64,000 bases of DNA from Thermohahella caldifontis (GTDB lineage Bacteria > Pseudomonadota > Gammaproteobacteria > Pseudomonadales > Oleiphilaceae): NCBI RefSeq assembly GCF_041153465.1, contig NZ_CP154858.1, positions 248,001 to 312,000 of the forward strand. Direction: 5' to 3'. The number at the start of each line of letters is the position of its first letter. The stretch's first letter is position 1. Shown here in pieces: positions 16,333 to 25,522 of this stretch. The notes under the pieces were generated by a model, which was given only the letters and a program-made list of their open reading frames with translations, made no database searches and was not told the origin of the DNA. A program made the position numbers and the translations under genes.

Positions 16333-18111
16333 ATGCGGACACATTACTGCGGCGCTCTGAGCGAAGAACATATTGATCAAACCGTGACCCTGTATGGCTG
16401 GGCACACCGTCGCCGTGATCACGGTGGCGTGATCTTCATTGATCTGCGTGACCGTGAAGGACTGGTTCAGGTCGTATTCGACCCGGATGCGGAGGAAAGT
16501 TTCGCACTGGCTGATCGCGTGCGCAGCGAATACGTGCTCAAGGTCACCGGTCGCGTGCGCGCCCGGCAGGAAGGTGCCATCAACCCGAAGATGCGCACGG
16601 GGCGCATCGAAGTGCTGGGCAAGGAGCTGGAAATTCTCAGTCAGGCCGCCACACCGCCGTTTCCGCTGGATGAATATGTGGAAGTGGGCGAGGATGTCCG
16701 CCTGCGCTTCCGCTACATGGATCTGCGCCGTCCGGAAATGCAGGAACGCCTGATTTTCCGGGCAAAAGCCACGTCCTACATCCGCAATTACCTGGACAGC
16801 AACGGCTTCCTGGATCTGGAAACCCCCATCCTCACCCGGGCCACACCGGAAGGGGCGCGGGATTATCTGGTGCCGAGCCGGACTCACCCCGGTCGTTTCT
16901 TCGCGCTGCCGCAGTCCCCGCAGCTGTTCAAGCAGCTCCTCATGGTCTCCGGCTTTGACCGCTATTACCAGATCGCCAAGTGTTTCCGGGATGAGGATCT
17001 GCGTGCAGATCGTCAGCCTGAATTCACGCAGGTGGATATTGAAACGTCCTTCCTGAGTGAAGACGAGATCATGGGGCTGGCCGAAGGCATGATCCGCAAC
17101 CTGTTCCGGGATCTGCTGAATGTGGAGTTGCCGCCGTTCCCGCGCATGACCTGGCATGAAGCCATGCAGCGCTACGGCAGTGACAAGCCGGATCTGAGGA
17201 TTCCGCTGGAACTGGTGGACGTGGCGGATCTGCTCACGGATGTGGAATTCAAGGTCTTCAGCGGCCCGGCCAATGATCCCAAGAGCCGGGTTGTGGCCTT
17301 GCGGGTCCCTCAGGGCAGCCAGCTCAGTCGCAAGCAGATTGATGACTACACCAAATTCGTGGGTATTTATGGTGCCAAGGGGCTGGCCTATATCAAGGTC
17401 AACGATCGCAGCCAGGGCGTGGAAGGCCTGCAGAGCCCGATCGTCAAGTTCCTGCCGGAAGAAGCGGTGCTGGCCATTCTGGATCGCGTGCAGGCGGAAG
17501 ACGGTGATGTGGTCTTCTTCGGGGCGGATAAGCGGACGACTGTCAACGAGGCCATGGGCGCGCTGCGTGTCCGCATTGGTCACGATCTCAATCTGGCAGA
17601 AAAGGAGTGGGCGCCGCTGTGGGTCGTGGACTTCCCCATGTTCGAGGAGGACGGCGAAGGCGGCCTGACTTCCCTGCATCACCCGTTCACGCTGCCGGCG
17701 TGTACGCCCGAAGAGCTCGCGGCGCATCCCGAAAGCGCGCTGTCACGCGCCTATGACATGGTGCTCAACGGCACCGAACTGGGTGGCGGATCACTGCGTA
17801 TCTACGATCCGGAAATGCAGCAGGCCGTTTTCAGGGTGCTGGGGATTGGCGAAGAGGAGGCACGGGAGAAGTTCGGCTTCCTGCTTGATGCACTGAAGTA
17901 TGGCGCACCGCCTCATGGCGGACTCGCCTTCGGCCTGGACCGCCTGATCATGCTCATGACCGGTGCGTCCTCCATTCGTGATGTCATTGCCTTCCCGAAA
18001 ACACAGAGTGCCATGTGTCTGCTGACACAGGCACCCGGGGAAGTGGATCCCAAACAATTGCGCGAACTGCACATCCGTGTGCGGTCTGGCGTCGAAAAAT
18101 CTGCAGAGTAA
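16333..18111 (+). CDS. aspS: Aspartyl-tRNA synthetase
   Basis: This class II synthetase charges tRNA-Asp. At 592 residues it is the bacterial type: N-terminal OB anticodon domain (VTLYGWAHRRRDHGGVIFIDLRDREGLVQVV), motif 2 (FRDEDLRADRQPEFTQVD), the bacterial GAD insertion (about 285-420), and motif 3 (GGLAFGLDRLIML) near residue 535. Many pseudomonad-type AspRS enzymes also charge tRNA-Asn; sequence alone here does not settle that. yebC follows after 18 bases, so both are probably co-transcribed from the promoter before the fmdB-like gene. Confidence 0.98.
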   Translation: MRTHYCGALSEEHIDQTVTLYGWAHRRRDHGGVIFIDLRDREGLVQVVFDPDAEESFALADRVRSEYVLKVTGRVRARQEGAINPKMRTGRIEVLGKELEILSQAATPPFPLDEYVEVGEDVRLRFRYMDLRRPEMQERLIFRAKATSYIRNYLDSNGFLDLETPILTRATPEGARDYLVPSRTHPGRFFALPQSPQLFKQLLMVSGFDRYYQIAKCFRDEDLRADRQPEFTQVDIETSFLSEDEIMGLAEGMIRNLFRDLLNVELPPFPRMTWHEAMQRYGSDKPDLRIPLELVDVADLLTDVEFKVFSGPANDPKSRVVALRVPQGSQLSRKQIDDYTKFVGIYGAKGLAYIKVNDRSQGVEGLQSPIVKFLPEEAVLAILDRVQAEDGDVVFFGADKRTTVNEAMGALRVRIGHDLNLAEKEWAPLWVVDFPMFEEDGEGGLTSLHHPFTLPACTPEELAAHPESALSRAYDMVLNGTELGGGSLRIYDPEMQQAVFRVLGIGEEEAREKFGFLLDALKYGAPPHGGLAFGLDRLIMLMTGASSIRDVIAFPKTQSAMCLLTQAPGEVDPKQLRELHIRVRSGVEKSAE

Positions 18112-18129
18112 ACGCACTGGAGTATTTCA

Positions 18130-18867
18130 ATGGCAGGTCATAGCAAGTGGGCAAACATCAAACACCGCAAGGCGGCTCAGGACGCCAGGCGGGGCAAGAT
18201 CTTTACCAAGCTGATCCGGGAAATCAGTGTCGCTGCCAAGGGCGGTGCGGATCCTGCCGATAACCCGCGCCTGCGTGCTGCCGTGGACAAGGCCCTGCAG
18301 CACAACATGAAGAAGGACACCATCGACAAGGCCATTGCACGTGGCGCCGGTCTTGACGGGCAGGACAACTATGAGGAACTGACCTACGAAGGTTACGGCG
18401 CCGGTGGCGTGGCGGTCTATGTCGAAGCCATGACCGACAACCGTAACCGGACTGTGGCGGAAGTCCGGCATGCGTTCTCCAAGCATGGTGGCAATCTCGG
18501 TACGGATGGCTCGGTGGCCTACCTGTTCAGCAAGAAGGGGATCATTTCCTTTGCGCCGGGTGCGGACGAAGATCGCATCATGGAAGTTGCACTGGAGGCG
18601 GGTGCCGAAGACGTCGTCACCAATGATGATGGTTCGGTGGAGGTCCGGACGCTGCCCGAGGATTTCGAGGCGGTACGCGAGGCACTCAAGGCCGCGGGAC
18701 TGGCCTTCGAGGAAGCTGAGGTCACCATGGTGCCGTCCACAACGGTGGAGCTGGACGTGGAAACGGCCAGGACCGTTCTCAAGATGATCGACATGCTTGA
18801 GGATCTGGACGACGTACAGAACGTGTACACCAACGCGGACATTCCCGAAGAAGCCTACGAGGGCTGA
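18130..18867 (+). CDS. yebC: YebC/PmpR family protein
   Basis: The 245 residues begin MAGHSKWANIKHRKAAQDARRGKIFTKL, the invariant TACO1/YebC start, with DNPRLRAAVDKALQHNMKKDTIDKAIARG and YEGYGAGGVAVYVEAMTDNRNRT. Members bind DNA or ribosomes: in different bacteria they are reported as transcription regulators or as factors easing translation of proline stretches. It lies immediately before ruvC; its TGA overlaps the ruvC ATG by one base (TGATG), suggesting coupled translation. This yebC-ruvC link is common in gammaproteobacteria. Confidence 0.96.
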   Translation: MAGHSKWANIKHRKAAQDARRGKIFTKLIREISVAAKGGADPADNPRLRAAVDKALQHNMKKDTIDKAIARGAGLDGQDNYEELTYEGYGAGGVAVYVEAMTDNRNRTVAEVRHAFSKHGGNLGTDGSVAYLFSKKGIISFAPGADEDRIMEVALEAGAEDVVTNDDGSVEVRTLPEDFEAVREALKAAGLAFEEAEVTMVPSTTVELDVETARTVLKMIDMLEDLDDVQNVYTNADIPEEAYEG

Positions 18868-19403
18868 TGCCCGTGCCGGTCATTCTGGGAATAGATCCGG
18901 GTTCCATCCGCACGGGATACGGTGTGATCGAGTCCCGTCCGGGTGGGGCAGCGCGGTATCTGGCCAGTGGCTGCATCCGCGTGACCGGGGAAACCCTGGC
19001 TGACCGGCTTCAGGTCGTGTTCAACGGCGTTTGTCAGCTGGTGGACATGTATGCGCCGCAGGAAGCGGCCATTGAACAGGTGTTCCTGGCCCGCAATGCG
19101 GATTCCGCACTCAAGCTCGGGCAGGCGCGTGGCGCGGCGATTGTCGCGCTGGCCCACAAGGGGCTGCCGGTGGCAGAGTATGCGGCCAAGAAGGCCAAGC
19201 AGGCTGTGGTCGGGAATGGCAATGCCGACAAATCTCAGGTTCAGGCCATGGTGCAGGCGCTGTTCAGGCTCGAAAGCACCCCACAGCCCGATGCGGCGGA
19301 CGCACTGGCCATCGCGCTCTGCCACGCACACACGCTTTCAAGCCTCATCCGCATGGGCAAGGTTTCCCGGGGGACCGCAGGCGGACGCTGGAAGCAGAGG
19401 TAA
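18867..19403 (+). CDS. ruvC: Holliday junction endonuclease RuvC
   Basis: RuvC cuts Holliday junctions symmetrically with Mg2+. The 178-residue protein shows the RNase H-like active site: Asp10 in LGIDPGSIRTGYGV, the Glu in AIEQVFLARNADSALKLGQARG, and the C-terminal acidic pair in PQPDAADALAIALCHAH. The start overlaps the yebC stop. ruvA follows after six bases, or overlaps more closely if an ATG at 19406 is used. The set ruvC-ruvA-ruvB is complete and probably one operon. Confidence 0.97.
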   Translation: MPVPVILGIDPGSIRTGYGVIESRPGGAARYLASGCIRVTGETLADRLQVVFNGVCQLVDMYAPQEAAIEQVFLARNADSALKLGQARGAAIVALAHKGLPVAEYAAKKAKQAVVGNGNADKSQVQAMVQALFRLESTPQPDAADALAIALCHAHTLSSLIRMGKVSRGTAGGRWKQR

Positions 19404-19409
19404 CCATGC

Positions 19410-20018
19410 ATGATCGGACGTATACAGGGCACCCTGATTGAAAGTCATCCGCCCACGGTACTGATCGACGTTCACGGCGTCGGTTATGAAGTGGAGGTGC
19501 CGCTCTCGCTGCTCGGCCAGATGCCACGGGCCGGGGAGACCATTGTCCTGCATACCCATTTTGTCGTGCGTGAGGATGCCCAGTTGCTCTATGGCTTCAT
19601 GTCGCGCCAGGAGCGGGATCTCTTTCGCCAGCTGATCAAGGTCAACGGCGTGGGCCCCAAGCTTGCGCTGGCCATATTGTCTCACATGGATGCGGGAACC
19701 TTTGTGGCGACAGTCAGTGCCGGTGAAAGTACGCCGCTGACCCGGCTTCCCGGCATTGGCAAGAAAACCGCGGAGCGGCTGATCGTGGAAATGAAGGATC
19801 GTCTCCGGGACTGGGCCAGCCCGGCCGGTACGGTCACTCAGAACGATCCGGTTGCCGGCCCGCCCGCGCTCACTGCGCAGGAAGAAGCGGAAGAAGCGCT
19901 GGTGGCACTGGGCTACAAGCCCGCCGAGGCGGCGCGTGCCGTGCGCGCAGTCTATGTGCCTGATATGGACAGGGATTCGCTCATTAAATCGGCTTTAAGG
20001 AGTATGGTAAAAGCCTGA
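19410..20018 (+). CDS. ruvA: Holliday junction branch-migration subunit RuvA
   Basis: RuvA is the tetrameric junction-binding partner of the RuvB motor. The 202 residues begin MIGRIQGTLIESHPPTVLIDVHGVGYEVEVPL (OB domain). Two helix-hairpin-helix motifs follow (FRQLIKVNGVGPKLALAIL, LTRLPGIGKKTAERLIVEMKDRL), then a linker and the RuvB-binding C-terminal domain (EEALVALGYKPAEAARAV). Two overlapping ATGs (19406 and 19410) are possible; the one at 19410 matches the family N-terminus. Confidence 0.97.
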   Translation: MIGRIQGTLIESHPPTVLIDVHGVGYEVEVPLSLLGQMPRAGETIVLHTHFVVREDAQLLYGFMSRQERDLFRQLIKVNGVGPKLALAILSHMDAGTFVATVSAGESTPLTRLPGIGKKTAERLIVEMKDRLRDWASPAGTVTQNDPVAGPPALTAQEEAEEALVALGYKPAEAARAVRAVYVPDMDRDSLIKSALRSMVKA

Positions 20019-20063
20019 CCAAGCCGCTAAGATGGTCGGTAATTTTTACAGACTCCCCAATCC

Positions 20064-21080
20064 ATGATTGAAGCAGACCGACTGGTTTCCACCGCAGGTT
20101 CGCCCCTCGAAGACAGTATCGACCGAGCTGTACGCCCCCGTACGCTTGCCGAGTATATCGGCCAGCCGCAGGTGCGGGAGCAGATGGAAATCTTCATTCA
20201 GGCCGCGCGTCAGCGCAACGAAGCGCTGGATCATGCCCTGATTTTCGGGCCTCCGGGTCTCGGCAAGACGACGCTCGCCAACATCATCGCCGAAGAAATG
20301 GGGGTGGCCATCAAGTGCACCTCCGGTCCCGTGCTGGAAAAGGCCGGAGATCTGGCGGCGCTGCTGACCAATCTCGAGCCGCGTGACGTGCTGTTCATTG
20401 ATGAAATTCATCGTCTCAGCCCTGCCGTGGAAGAAGTGCTGTATCCGGCGATGGAAGATTACCAGCTCGACATCATGATCGGGGAGGGGCCGGCTGCGCG
20501 TTCCATCAAGCTGGAACTGCCACCGTTCACGCTGGTCGGCGCAACCACCCGTGCCGGTCTGTTGACGTCGCCGTTGAGAGACCGGTTCGGCATCGTGCAG
20601 CGGCTGGAGTTCTACTCGGTAGAGGATCTCTGCACCATCGTCGAACGCTCGGCCCGCCTGATGGGCGTGCCGCTGGGTGAGGGCGGTGCACTGGAAATCG
20701 CCCGGCGGGCACGGGGCACGCCCCGTATTGCCAACCGCCTGCTGCGCCGCGTGCGGGACTTCGCCGAGGTCAAGGCCGACGGTGTGGTCACCGCCGAGAT
20801 TGCCGGGCAGGCCCTCAACATGCTCAATGTGGACGATCAGGGCTTCGATCACATGGATCGCCGCCTGCTGCGCGCCGTCATCGAAAAGTTTGACGGTGGC
20901 CCCGTGGGCGTGGATTCCCTGTCCGCCGCCATAGGCGAGGAGCGCACCACCATCGAGGACGTGCTTGAGCCTTACCTCATTCAGCAGGGGTATCTCATGC
21001 GCACGCCCAGGGGGCGCGTGGCCACGCCGCTGGCCTACCGGCACTTCGGCTGGGAGCCGGACGGAGGCGAAAGGTCATGA
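20064..21080 (+). CDS. ruvB: Holliday junction branch-migration ATPase RuvB
   Basis: RuvB is the hexameric AAA+ motor that drives branch migration with RuvA. The 338 residues contain Walker A GPPGLGKTTLANIIAEE near residue 70, Walker B VLFIDEIHRLSP near residue 111, the sensor region VGATTRAGLLTSPLRDRFGI, and the C-terminal winged helix ending LIQQGYLMRTPRGRVATPLAYRHF. Its stop overlaps the ybgC ATG by four bases, joining the ruv and tol clusters into one transcription direction, as in many gammaproteobacteria. Confidence 0.98.
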   Translation: MIEADRLVSTAGSPLEDSIDRAVRPRTLAEYIGQPQVREQMEIFIQAARQRNEALDHALIFGPPGLGKTTLANIIAEEMGVAIKCTSGPVLEKAGDLAALLTNLEPRDVLFIDEIHRLSPAVEEVLYPAMEDYQLDIMIGEGPAARSIKLELPPFTLVGATTRAGLLTSPLRDRFGIVQRLEFYSVEDLCTIVERSARLMGVPLGEGGALEIARRARGTPRIANRLLRRVRDFAEVKADGVVTAEIAGQALNMLNVDDQGFDHMDRRLLRAVIEKFDGGPVGVDSLSAAIGEERTTIEDVLEPYLIQQGYLMRTPRGRVATPLAYRHFGWEPDGGERS

Positions 21081-21508
21081 GTGAAGCATGTGACTTTTTT
21101 CTGCCCGTCCGCGTCTACATAGAAGATACCGATGCAGGTGGCATCGTTTTCTACGCCAACTACCTGAAATTCATGGAGCGGGCGCGGACCGAGCGAATCC
21201 GCAGTCTGGGCTTTCCCCGTCTGGAAACCCTGAACCCCGATGTATTGTTTGTGGTACACAGCCTGTCTGTCCGCTATCACGGTCCGGCACGTCTTGACGA
21301 CCTGCTGCATGTGACTGCCGATATGACAGGATTGGGTCGTACCTGGATGGACTTTGAACAAACCGTTTTACGCCCTGAAGACGGGGCGGTGCTCACCCGC
21401 GGTCAGGTGCGTGTCGCCTGTATCGACCGGGAACGGCAGCGGCCGGTCGCCATGCCGGCCACCCTGAGAGCCGCCCTGCAACCCATTATCAAGGAGCCTG
21501 TAGCGTGA
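21077..21508 (+). CDS. ybgC: Tol-Pal-associated acyl-CoA thioesterase
   Basis: This 143-residue hotdog-fold thioesterase has the YbgC active-site motif YIEDTDAGGIVFYANYLKFMERARTE with catalytic Asp19. Family members hydrolyse short or long acyl-CoA and associate with acyl carrier protein; the physiological role beside tol-pal is unclear. It overlaps ruvB (ATGA) and its own stop overlaps the tolQ GTG start (GTGA), so translation is probably coupled through the cluster. Confidence 0.93.
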   Translation: MSEACDFFLPVRVYIEDTDAGGIVFYANYLKFMERARTERIRSLGFPRLETLNPDVLFVVHSLSVRYHGPARLDDLLHVTADMTGLGRTWMDFEQTVLRPEDGAVLTRGQVRVACIDRERQRPVAMPATLRAALQPIIKEPVA

Positions 21509-22197
21509 CTGAAGAACTGAGTTTCTGGAGCCTGATTGCCAATGCCAGCTTCATCGTTCAGCTGGTCATGCTGATTCTGCTGGCGGCATCCGTTGTTTCG
21601 TGGACCGTCATCTTTCAACGACTGCAGGTCTACCGGAAGGCGCGTCAGGCAATCCGCGACTTTGAAAACCGCTTCTGGTCCGGCATGGATCTTGGCCAAC
21701 TGTTTCGTGAATGTGCTGGCCAACCGAACCCCGATAGCGGGGAGGAACAGATCTTCAAGGCCGGGTTCAAGGAATACACCCGCCTGCGCCAGAATGCGGG
21801 GGTGGATCCCGATGCGGTGATGGATGGGGTTCAGCGCGCCATGCGTGTCGCCTATTCCCGGGAAACGGAGCGCCTGGATCGTCACTTGCCGTTCCTTGCG
21901 ACCGTCGGTTCCGCCAGCCCCTACATCGGCCTCTTTGGTACGGTCTGGGGCATCATGAACGCCTTCCGCGGTCTGGCGCACATGCAGCAGGCATCCATTG
22001 CCACCGTGGCGCCGGGCATTTCCGAAGCCCTGATTGCCACGGCGATGGGCCTCTTTGCCGCCATTCCGGCCGTAATTGCCTATAACCGGTTCGCGACCGT
22101 ATCGGAACAGCTGGCCAACAGTTACCGGACCTTCGCGGAAGAATTCTCCAGCATTCTCCATCGCAGCGTCCATGCCAGCCATCAGGATGACCAGTAA
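21505..22197 (+). CDS. tolQ: Tol-Pal system proton-channel subunit TolQ
   Basis: TolQ is an inner-membrane protein related to ExbB and MotA. With TolR it uses the proton gradient to energise TolA during envelope constriction. The 230 residues show an N-terminal transmembrane helix (ASFIVQLVMLILLAASVVSWTVIF), a cytoplasmic region, and two later helices (ATVGSASPYIGLFGTVWGIMNAF, AMGLFAAIPAVIAYNRF) with the conserved proton-path residues. It starts with GTG overlapping ybgC, and its TAA overlaps the tolR ATG. Confidence 0.96.
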   Translation: MTEELSFWSLIANASFIVQLVMLILLAASVVSWTVIFQRLQVYRKARQAIRDFENRFWSGMDLGQLFRECAGQPNPDSGEEQIFKAGFKEYTRLRQNAGVDPDAVMDGVQRAMRVAYSRETERLDRHLPFLATVGSASPYIGLFGTVWGIMNAFRGLAHMQQASIATVAPGISEALIATAMGLFAAIPAVIAYNRFATVSEQLANSYRTFAEEFSSILHRSVHASHQDDQ

Positions 22198-22622
22198 TGG
22201 ATTGGTATACGCCCAAACGCAAACCCATGTCCGAGATCAACGTCGTACCCTATATCGACGTCATGCTCGTGCTTCTGGTCATTTTCATGGTCACGGCACC
22301 GCTGCTGATGCAGGGTGTGGACGTGGACCTGCCGCAGGTGGACTCGCAGCCCCTGCAGGTGGATGAACAGAATCCCCCCCTGATTGTTGCGGTCAGCGCG
22401 CTGGGGGGCTACTACACGGAGCTGGGCGACGATCAGTCCCGCCCCATGGAGCTGGCTCAGGTCAGGGAGCAGGTGAAGAAAATCACGACCCAGAAGCCGG
22501 GCGTCAAAGTATTGATCCGTGGCGATGAGAACGTGACTTACGGCAAGGTGGTCCAGTTGCTTGCCGTGCTGCAGGACGCCGGGATCGCCAATGTGGGCCT
22601 GATTACCGAGAAGCCCAGGTAG
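22197..22622 (+). CDS. tolR: Tol-Pal system subunit TolR
   Basis: TolR is the ExbD/MotB-like partner of TolQ. The 141-residue protein has one transmembrane helix with the essential aspartate in VVPYIDVMLVLLVIFMVTAPLLMQG near residue 23. A periplasmic domain follows, with VLIRGDENVTYGKVVQLLAVLQDAGIANVGLIT. The start overlaps the tolQ stop by one base. tolA follows after four bases. Confidence 0.97.
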   Translation: MDWYTPKRKPMSEINVVPYIDVMLVLLVIFMVTAPLLMQGVDVDLPQVDSQPLQVDEQNPPLIVAVSALGGYYTELGDDQSRPMELAQVREQVKKITTQKPGVKVLIRGDENVTYGKVVQLLAVLQDAGIANVGLITEKPR

Positions 22623-22626
22623 GGCC

Positions 22627-23556
22627 ATGAAGCTGAGGTTGAGGGTCACACAGGAAAACCGTTTGCCCCTGATCCTGTCACTGGTGCTGCACCTGGTGAT
22701 CGGCGGGCTCTTTGCCATGAGCTGGGCACCGAGCCAATCCGTACCCAAGGTGCCGCGTCATATTGGTGTGGTCGCGGTACAGGCTGATACACTACCACCT
22801 TCAGCTGAAGAACGCCGGAAACAGGCTCAGGCGGAGCAGGAGCGCAAAGCCAGGGAAGCCCTGCGAAAGAAACTGGAAGCGAAGCGCAAGGCTGAAGCCA
22901 AACGCAAGGCGGAAGAGGCCCGACGGCGCAAGGCTGAAGCTGCACGAAAGCAGGAGGAAGCCCGCAAGCAGGCGGAGGCCAAACGCAAAAAGCAGGCAGC
23001 GCTGGCGCTGAAGAAAAAGCAGGAAGAAGAAAAGCGACGTCAGGAAGAGGCCCGTCGCAGTCAGGCGGAGGCCGAGAAGGCACGTCGGCAGGCCGAGGCG
23101 GAGCGTCGCAAGGCAGAGGAAGCGGCACGGGCGGAAGCTGAGGCCAAACGCCAGGAAATGCTCCGGCGTGAGCGAGAGGCCGAGCTGGCCCGCGAAGCGG
23201 CCGAGATGCAGGAGCGTCTGAAACGCGAGGAAGCGGAACGCGCCCGGGCCCGCGAACAGCAAATGCTCGCCGAGCGGGACCGTTATATCGTGCTCATTCG
23301 TCAGGCGGTGGAACGGAGCTGGCGCAAGCCGGCGGACTGGAAGCCGGGGCTGGTGGTTGACCTGCGCATCGAGCTGTTGCCCACCGGAGAGCTGAAGTCC
23401 GTGAGCATCGAGCGCAGCAGCGGCAATGCCGCCTTCGACCGGTCGGCGCTCAGTGCTGCCAGTTCGGTCAGCCGGTATCCGGTACCGAAGGACAATAGAC
23501 AACTGTTTGAGCGTGAGTTCCGATCATTGATACTGAGATTCAAACCCGAGGAGTGA
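22627..23556 (+). CDS. tolA: Tol-Pal system protein TolA
   Basis: TolA spans the periplasm between TolQR and Pal/TolB. The 309-residue protein has a single N-terminal transmembrane helix (LPLILSLVLHLVIGGLFAMSW, residues 12-32). A very long Ala/Glu/Lys/Arg-rich helix (about 55-215) with KAEAKRKAEEARRRKAEA-type repeats follows. The C-terminal domain (YIVLIRQAVERSWRKPADWKPGLVVDLRIELLPTGELKSVSIERSSG) is TonB-like. The repetitive segment produces many spurious open frames. The end overlaps the tolB GTG start (GTGA). Confidence 0.95.
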   Translation: MKLRLRVTQENRLPLILSLVLHLVIGGLFAMSWAPSQSVPKVPRHIGVVAVQADTLPPSAEERRKQAQAEQERKAREALRKKLEAKRKAEAKRKAEEARRRKAEAARKQEEARKQAEAKRKKQAALALKKKQEEEKRRQEEARRSQAEAEKARRQAEAERRKAEEAARAEAEAKRQEMLRREREAELAREAAEMQERLKREEAERARAREQQMLAERDRYIVLIRQAVERSWRKPADWKPGLVVDLRIELLPTGELKSVSIERSSGNAAFDRSALSAASSVSRYPVPKDNRQLFEREFRSLILRFKPEE

Positions 23557-24875
23557 CCGTGCACAGAACAGGAATCCAGGCTCGTCAGCTGATATTCGGG
23601 CTGCTGATGCTGGTGCAGACCATGATGGCACGCGCGGATCTGGTGATCGAGATCACCCAGGGGGTGGACAGTGCATTGCCCATTGCCATCGTGCCATTTC
23701 GTGTGCTCAGCGAACAGTCACCCACCGAGGATCTGGCCGGGATCATTTCCGATGACCTGCTGCGCACTGGTGAGTTTGCACCCTTGCCAACCGAGCGGAT
23801 GCTGAGTCTGCCGGCCGTCGGAAAGGATATCTATTTCAGAGAGTGGCGCCTGCTCGGCCAGCGTTATATTGTCGTGGGCCAGGTGCGCGTGTCACCGGCA
23901 GATCAGCAGGTTGAGCTGACCTATGAACTTTATGATGTCTCCAGCCAGCAGCGTGTGCTGGGAGAGCGGATTGCGGCCCCCCTGAACCAGCAGCGACGGC
24001 TGGCCCACCGTGTGGCCGATGCCGTCTATGAAGCCCTCACCGGCGTTCGGGGCGTGTTTTCCACCCGGATCGCCTATGTGCTTCTCCGGAACACGTCGAA
24101 GGGTGTCCGTTATGTGCTGGAGGTTGCCGATGCGGATGGTCGCAATGCGCGTGTGATTGCCGAGTCAGCACAGCCCATCATTTCACCCTCCTGGTCACCG
24201 GATGGTCGCCAGATCGCATATGTCTCCTTTGAGCGCAGACGACGACCGGCAATCTTCATTCAGGATGTCAGAACAGGGGCGCGCAGACAAATCCAGCAGT
24301 TTGAAGGCCTGAACAGTGCGCCTGCATGGTCGCCTGATGGCCGCAAGCTGGCTCTGACCCTGTCCAAGGACGGGAATGCGGAAATCTATATTCTGGATCT
24401 GACCACCAACCGGCTGCGCCGGCTGACCAATCACTGGGCCATCGACACCGAACCCAGCTGGTCTCCGGATGGTCGTTCACTGGTCTTTACGTCCGACAGG
24501 GGAGGTGGTCCGCAGATCTACCAGATCAGCGCGGAAGGCGGGGCACCGGTACGTTTGACCTTTGAAGGACGTTATAATGCACGTCCCCGGTTCAGTGATG
24601 ACGGCCTCAAGGTGTATTATGTGCACCAACGCGACGGTGCTTTCCATGTCGCAGCGCTGGATCTCGGAACCCGTGAAACCACAGTGCTGTCAGATACGGG
24701 CATGGATGAATCACCGAGTGTGGCCCCGAACGGAAAGATGGTCATTTATGCCACCCAGCGCAAGGGCAAAGGAGTACTTGCGGTTGTCTCCGTGGTGACT
24801 GGCAGCCGCTACCTGTTGCCGTCGCAGGATGGTGATGTGAGGGAGCCCGCCTGGTCTCCCTGGCTGAAACCCTGA
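23553..24875 (+). CDS. tolB: Tol-Pal system beta-propeller TolB
   Basis: TolB is a periplasmic propeller that binds Pal and TolA. The 440 residues start with a signal peptide (RQLIFGLLMLVQTMMARA), then an N-terminal alpha/beta domain (IAIVPFRVLSE, GQRYIVVGQV). Repeated propeller blades follow, with PSWSPDGRQIAY, PAWSPDGRKLAL, PSWSPDGRSLVF, PRFSDDGLKVYY and PSVAPNGKMVIY. The GTG at 23553 overlaps tolA; a second GTG at 23559 is possible. pal follows after 47 bases. Confidence 0.97.
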   Translation: MTVHRTGIQARQLIFGLLMLVQTMMARADLVIEITQGVDSALPIAIVPFRVLSEQSPTEDLAGIISDDLLRTGEFAPLPTERMLSLPAVGKDIYFREWRLLGQRYIVVGQVRVSPADQQVELTYELYDVSSQQRVLGERIAAPLNQQRRLAHRVADAVYEALTGVRGVFSTRIAYVLLRNTSKGVRYVLEVADADGRNARVIAESAQPIISPSWSPDGRQIAYVSFERRRRPAIFIQDVRTGARRQIQQFEGLNSAPAWSPDGRKLALTLSKDGNAEIYILDLTTNRLRRLTNHWAIDTEPSWSPDGRSLVFTSDRGGGPQIYQISAEGGAPVRLTFEGRYNARPRFSDDGLKVYYVHQRDGAFHVAALDLGTRETTVLSDTGMDESPSVAPNGKMVIYATQRKGKGVLAVVSVVTGSRYLLPSQDGDVREPAWSPWLKP

Positions 24876-24922
24876 ACAGAACAACCTGAAAACTGATGAT
24901 CCACCAAAAAGGAAACTGAAAA

Positions 24923-25501
24923 ATGATGACACTTAACTTCAAAAATCTTGCCGCACTGGCACTCACAGCATTCGTACTGGCGGGCTGCAGCAGCACTCCG
25001 ACCCAGGATGAACAGGCCGGAAACACCGAAACCGTGGGTGTGGTGGATCAGCAGGGCGGTGATGCCACCACCTATGGTGCAGGCGATGAAGCCGGCATGA
25101 CCAGCGAAGAACTGGCTGCCCAGCAGGCCGTACAGGAGAAGGAAGCACAGGATCGTGAAATGGCCGCTCTGCGTGAAGTGCGCACCTTCTACTTTGATTT
25201 CGACAAGTCCGTGCTGAAGCCTGAAGCCCACCTGCCTCTGAAGGCGCACGCTGCATTCCTGGCAGCCAACCCGGACAAGAAGGTGGTGCTGAACGGTTAT
25301 ACCGATGAGCGTGGCACCAAGGAATACAACCTGGCGCTGGGTGAGCGTCGCGCCAAGGCGGTGGCGCGCTTCCTGGTTGCCAATGGTGCATCGCCCGCGC
25401 AGATCGAAGTGGTGTCCTACGGTGAGGAATTCCCTGCTGTTGCCGGGCACAACGAAGCCGCCTGGGCCAAGAACCGCCGCGTGGTTCTGGAATACAAGTA
25501 A
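24923..25501 (+). CDS. pal: Peptidoglycan-associated lipoprotein Pal
   Basis: Pal is an outer-membrane lipoprotein that holds peptidoglycan and interacts with TolB/TolA. The 192 residues have a lipoprotein signal ending in LAGC (lipidated Cys22), a disordered Gln/Gly/Thr-rich linker, and a C-terminal OmpA-like domain: TFYFDFDKSVLKPEA, NGYTDERGTKEYNLALGERRA and VSYGEEFPAV with the Asp and Arg that bind diaminopimelate. AAAGGAAA precedes the start; a second ATG one codon later is equally possible. Confidence 0.97.
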   Translation: MMTLNFKNLAALALTAFVLAGCSSTPTQDEQAGNTETVGVVDQQGGDATTYGAGDEAGMTSEELAAQQAVQEKEAQDREMAALREVRTFYFDFDKSVLKPEAHLPLKAHAAFLAANPDKKVVLNGYTDERGTKEYNLALGERRAKAVARFLVANGASPAQIEVVSYGEEFPAVAGHNEAAWAKNRRVVLEYK

Positions 25502-25522
25502 GCCTTGCAGAGGAGCCGGCAC

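Noticed and set aside
16165..17727. A 520-codon minus-strand frame opposite aspS
   Set aside because: Mirror frame of a certain synthetase gene with low-complexity His/Gln content.
22801..23502. A Leu/Phe-rich 233-codon minus-strand frame resembling a membrane protein
   Set aside because: It is the mirror of the Glu/Lys/Ala repeat of tolA; the Leu/Phe content comes from complementing those codons.
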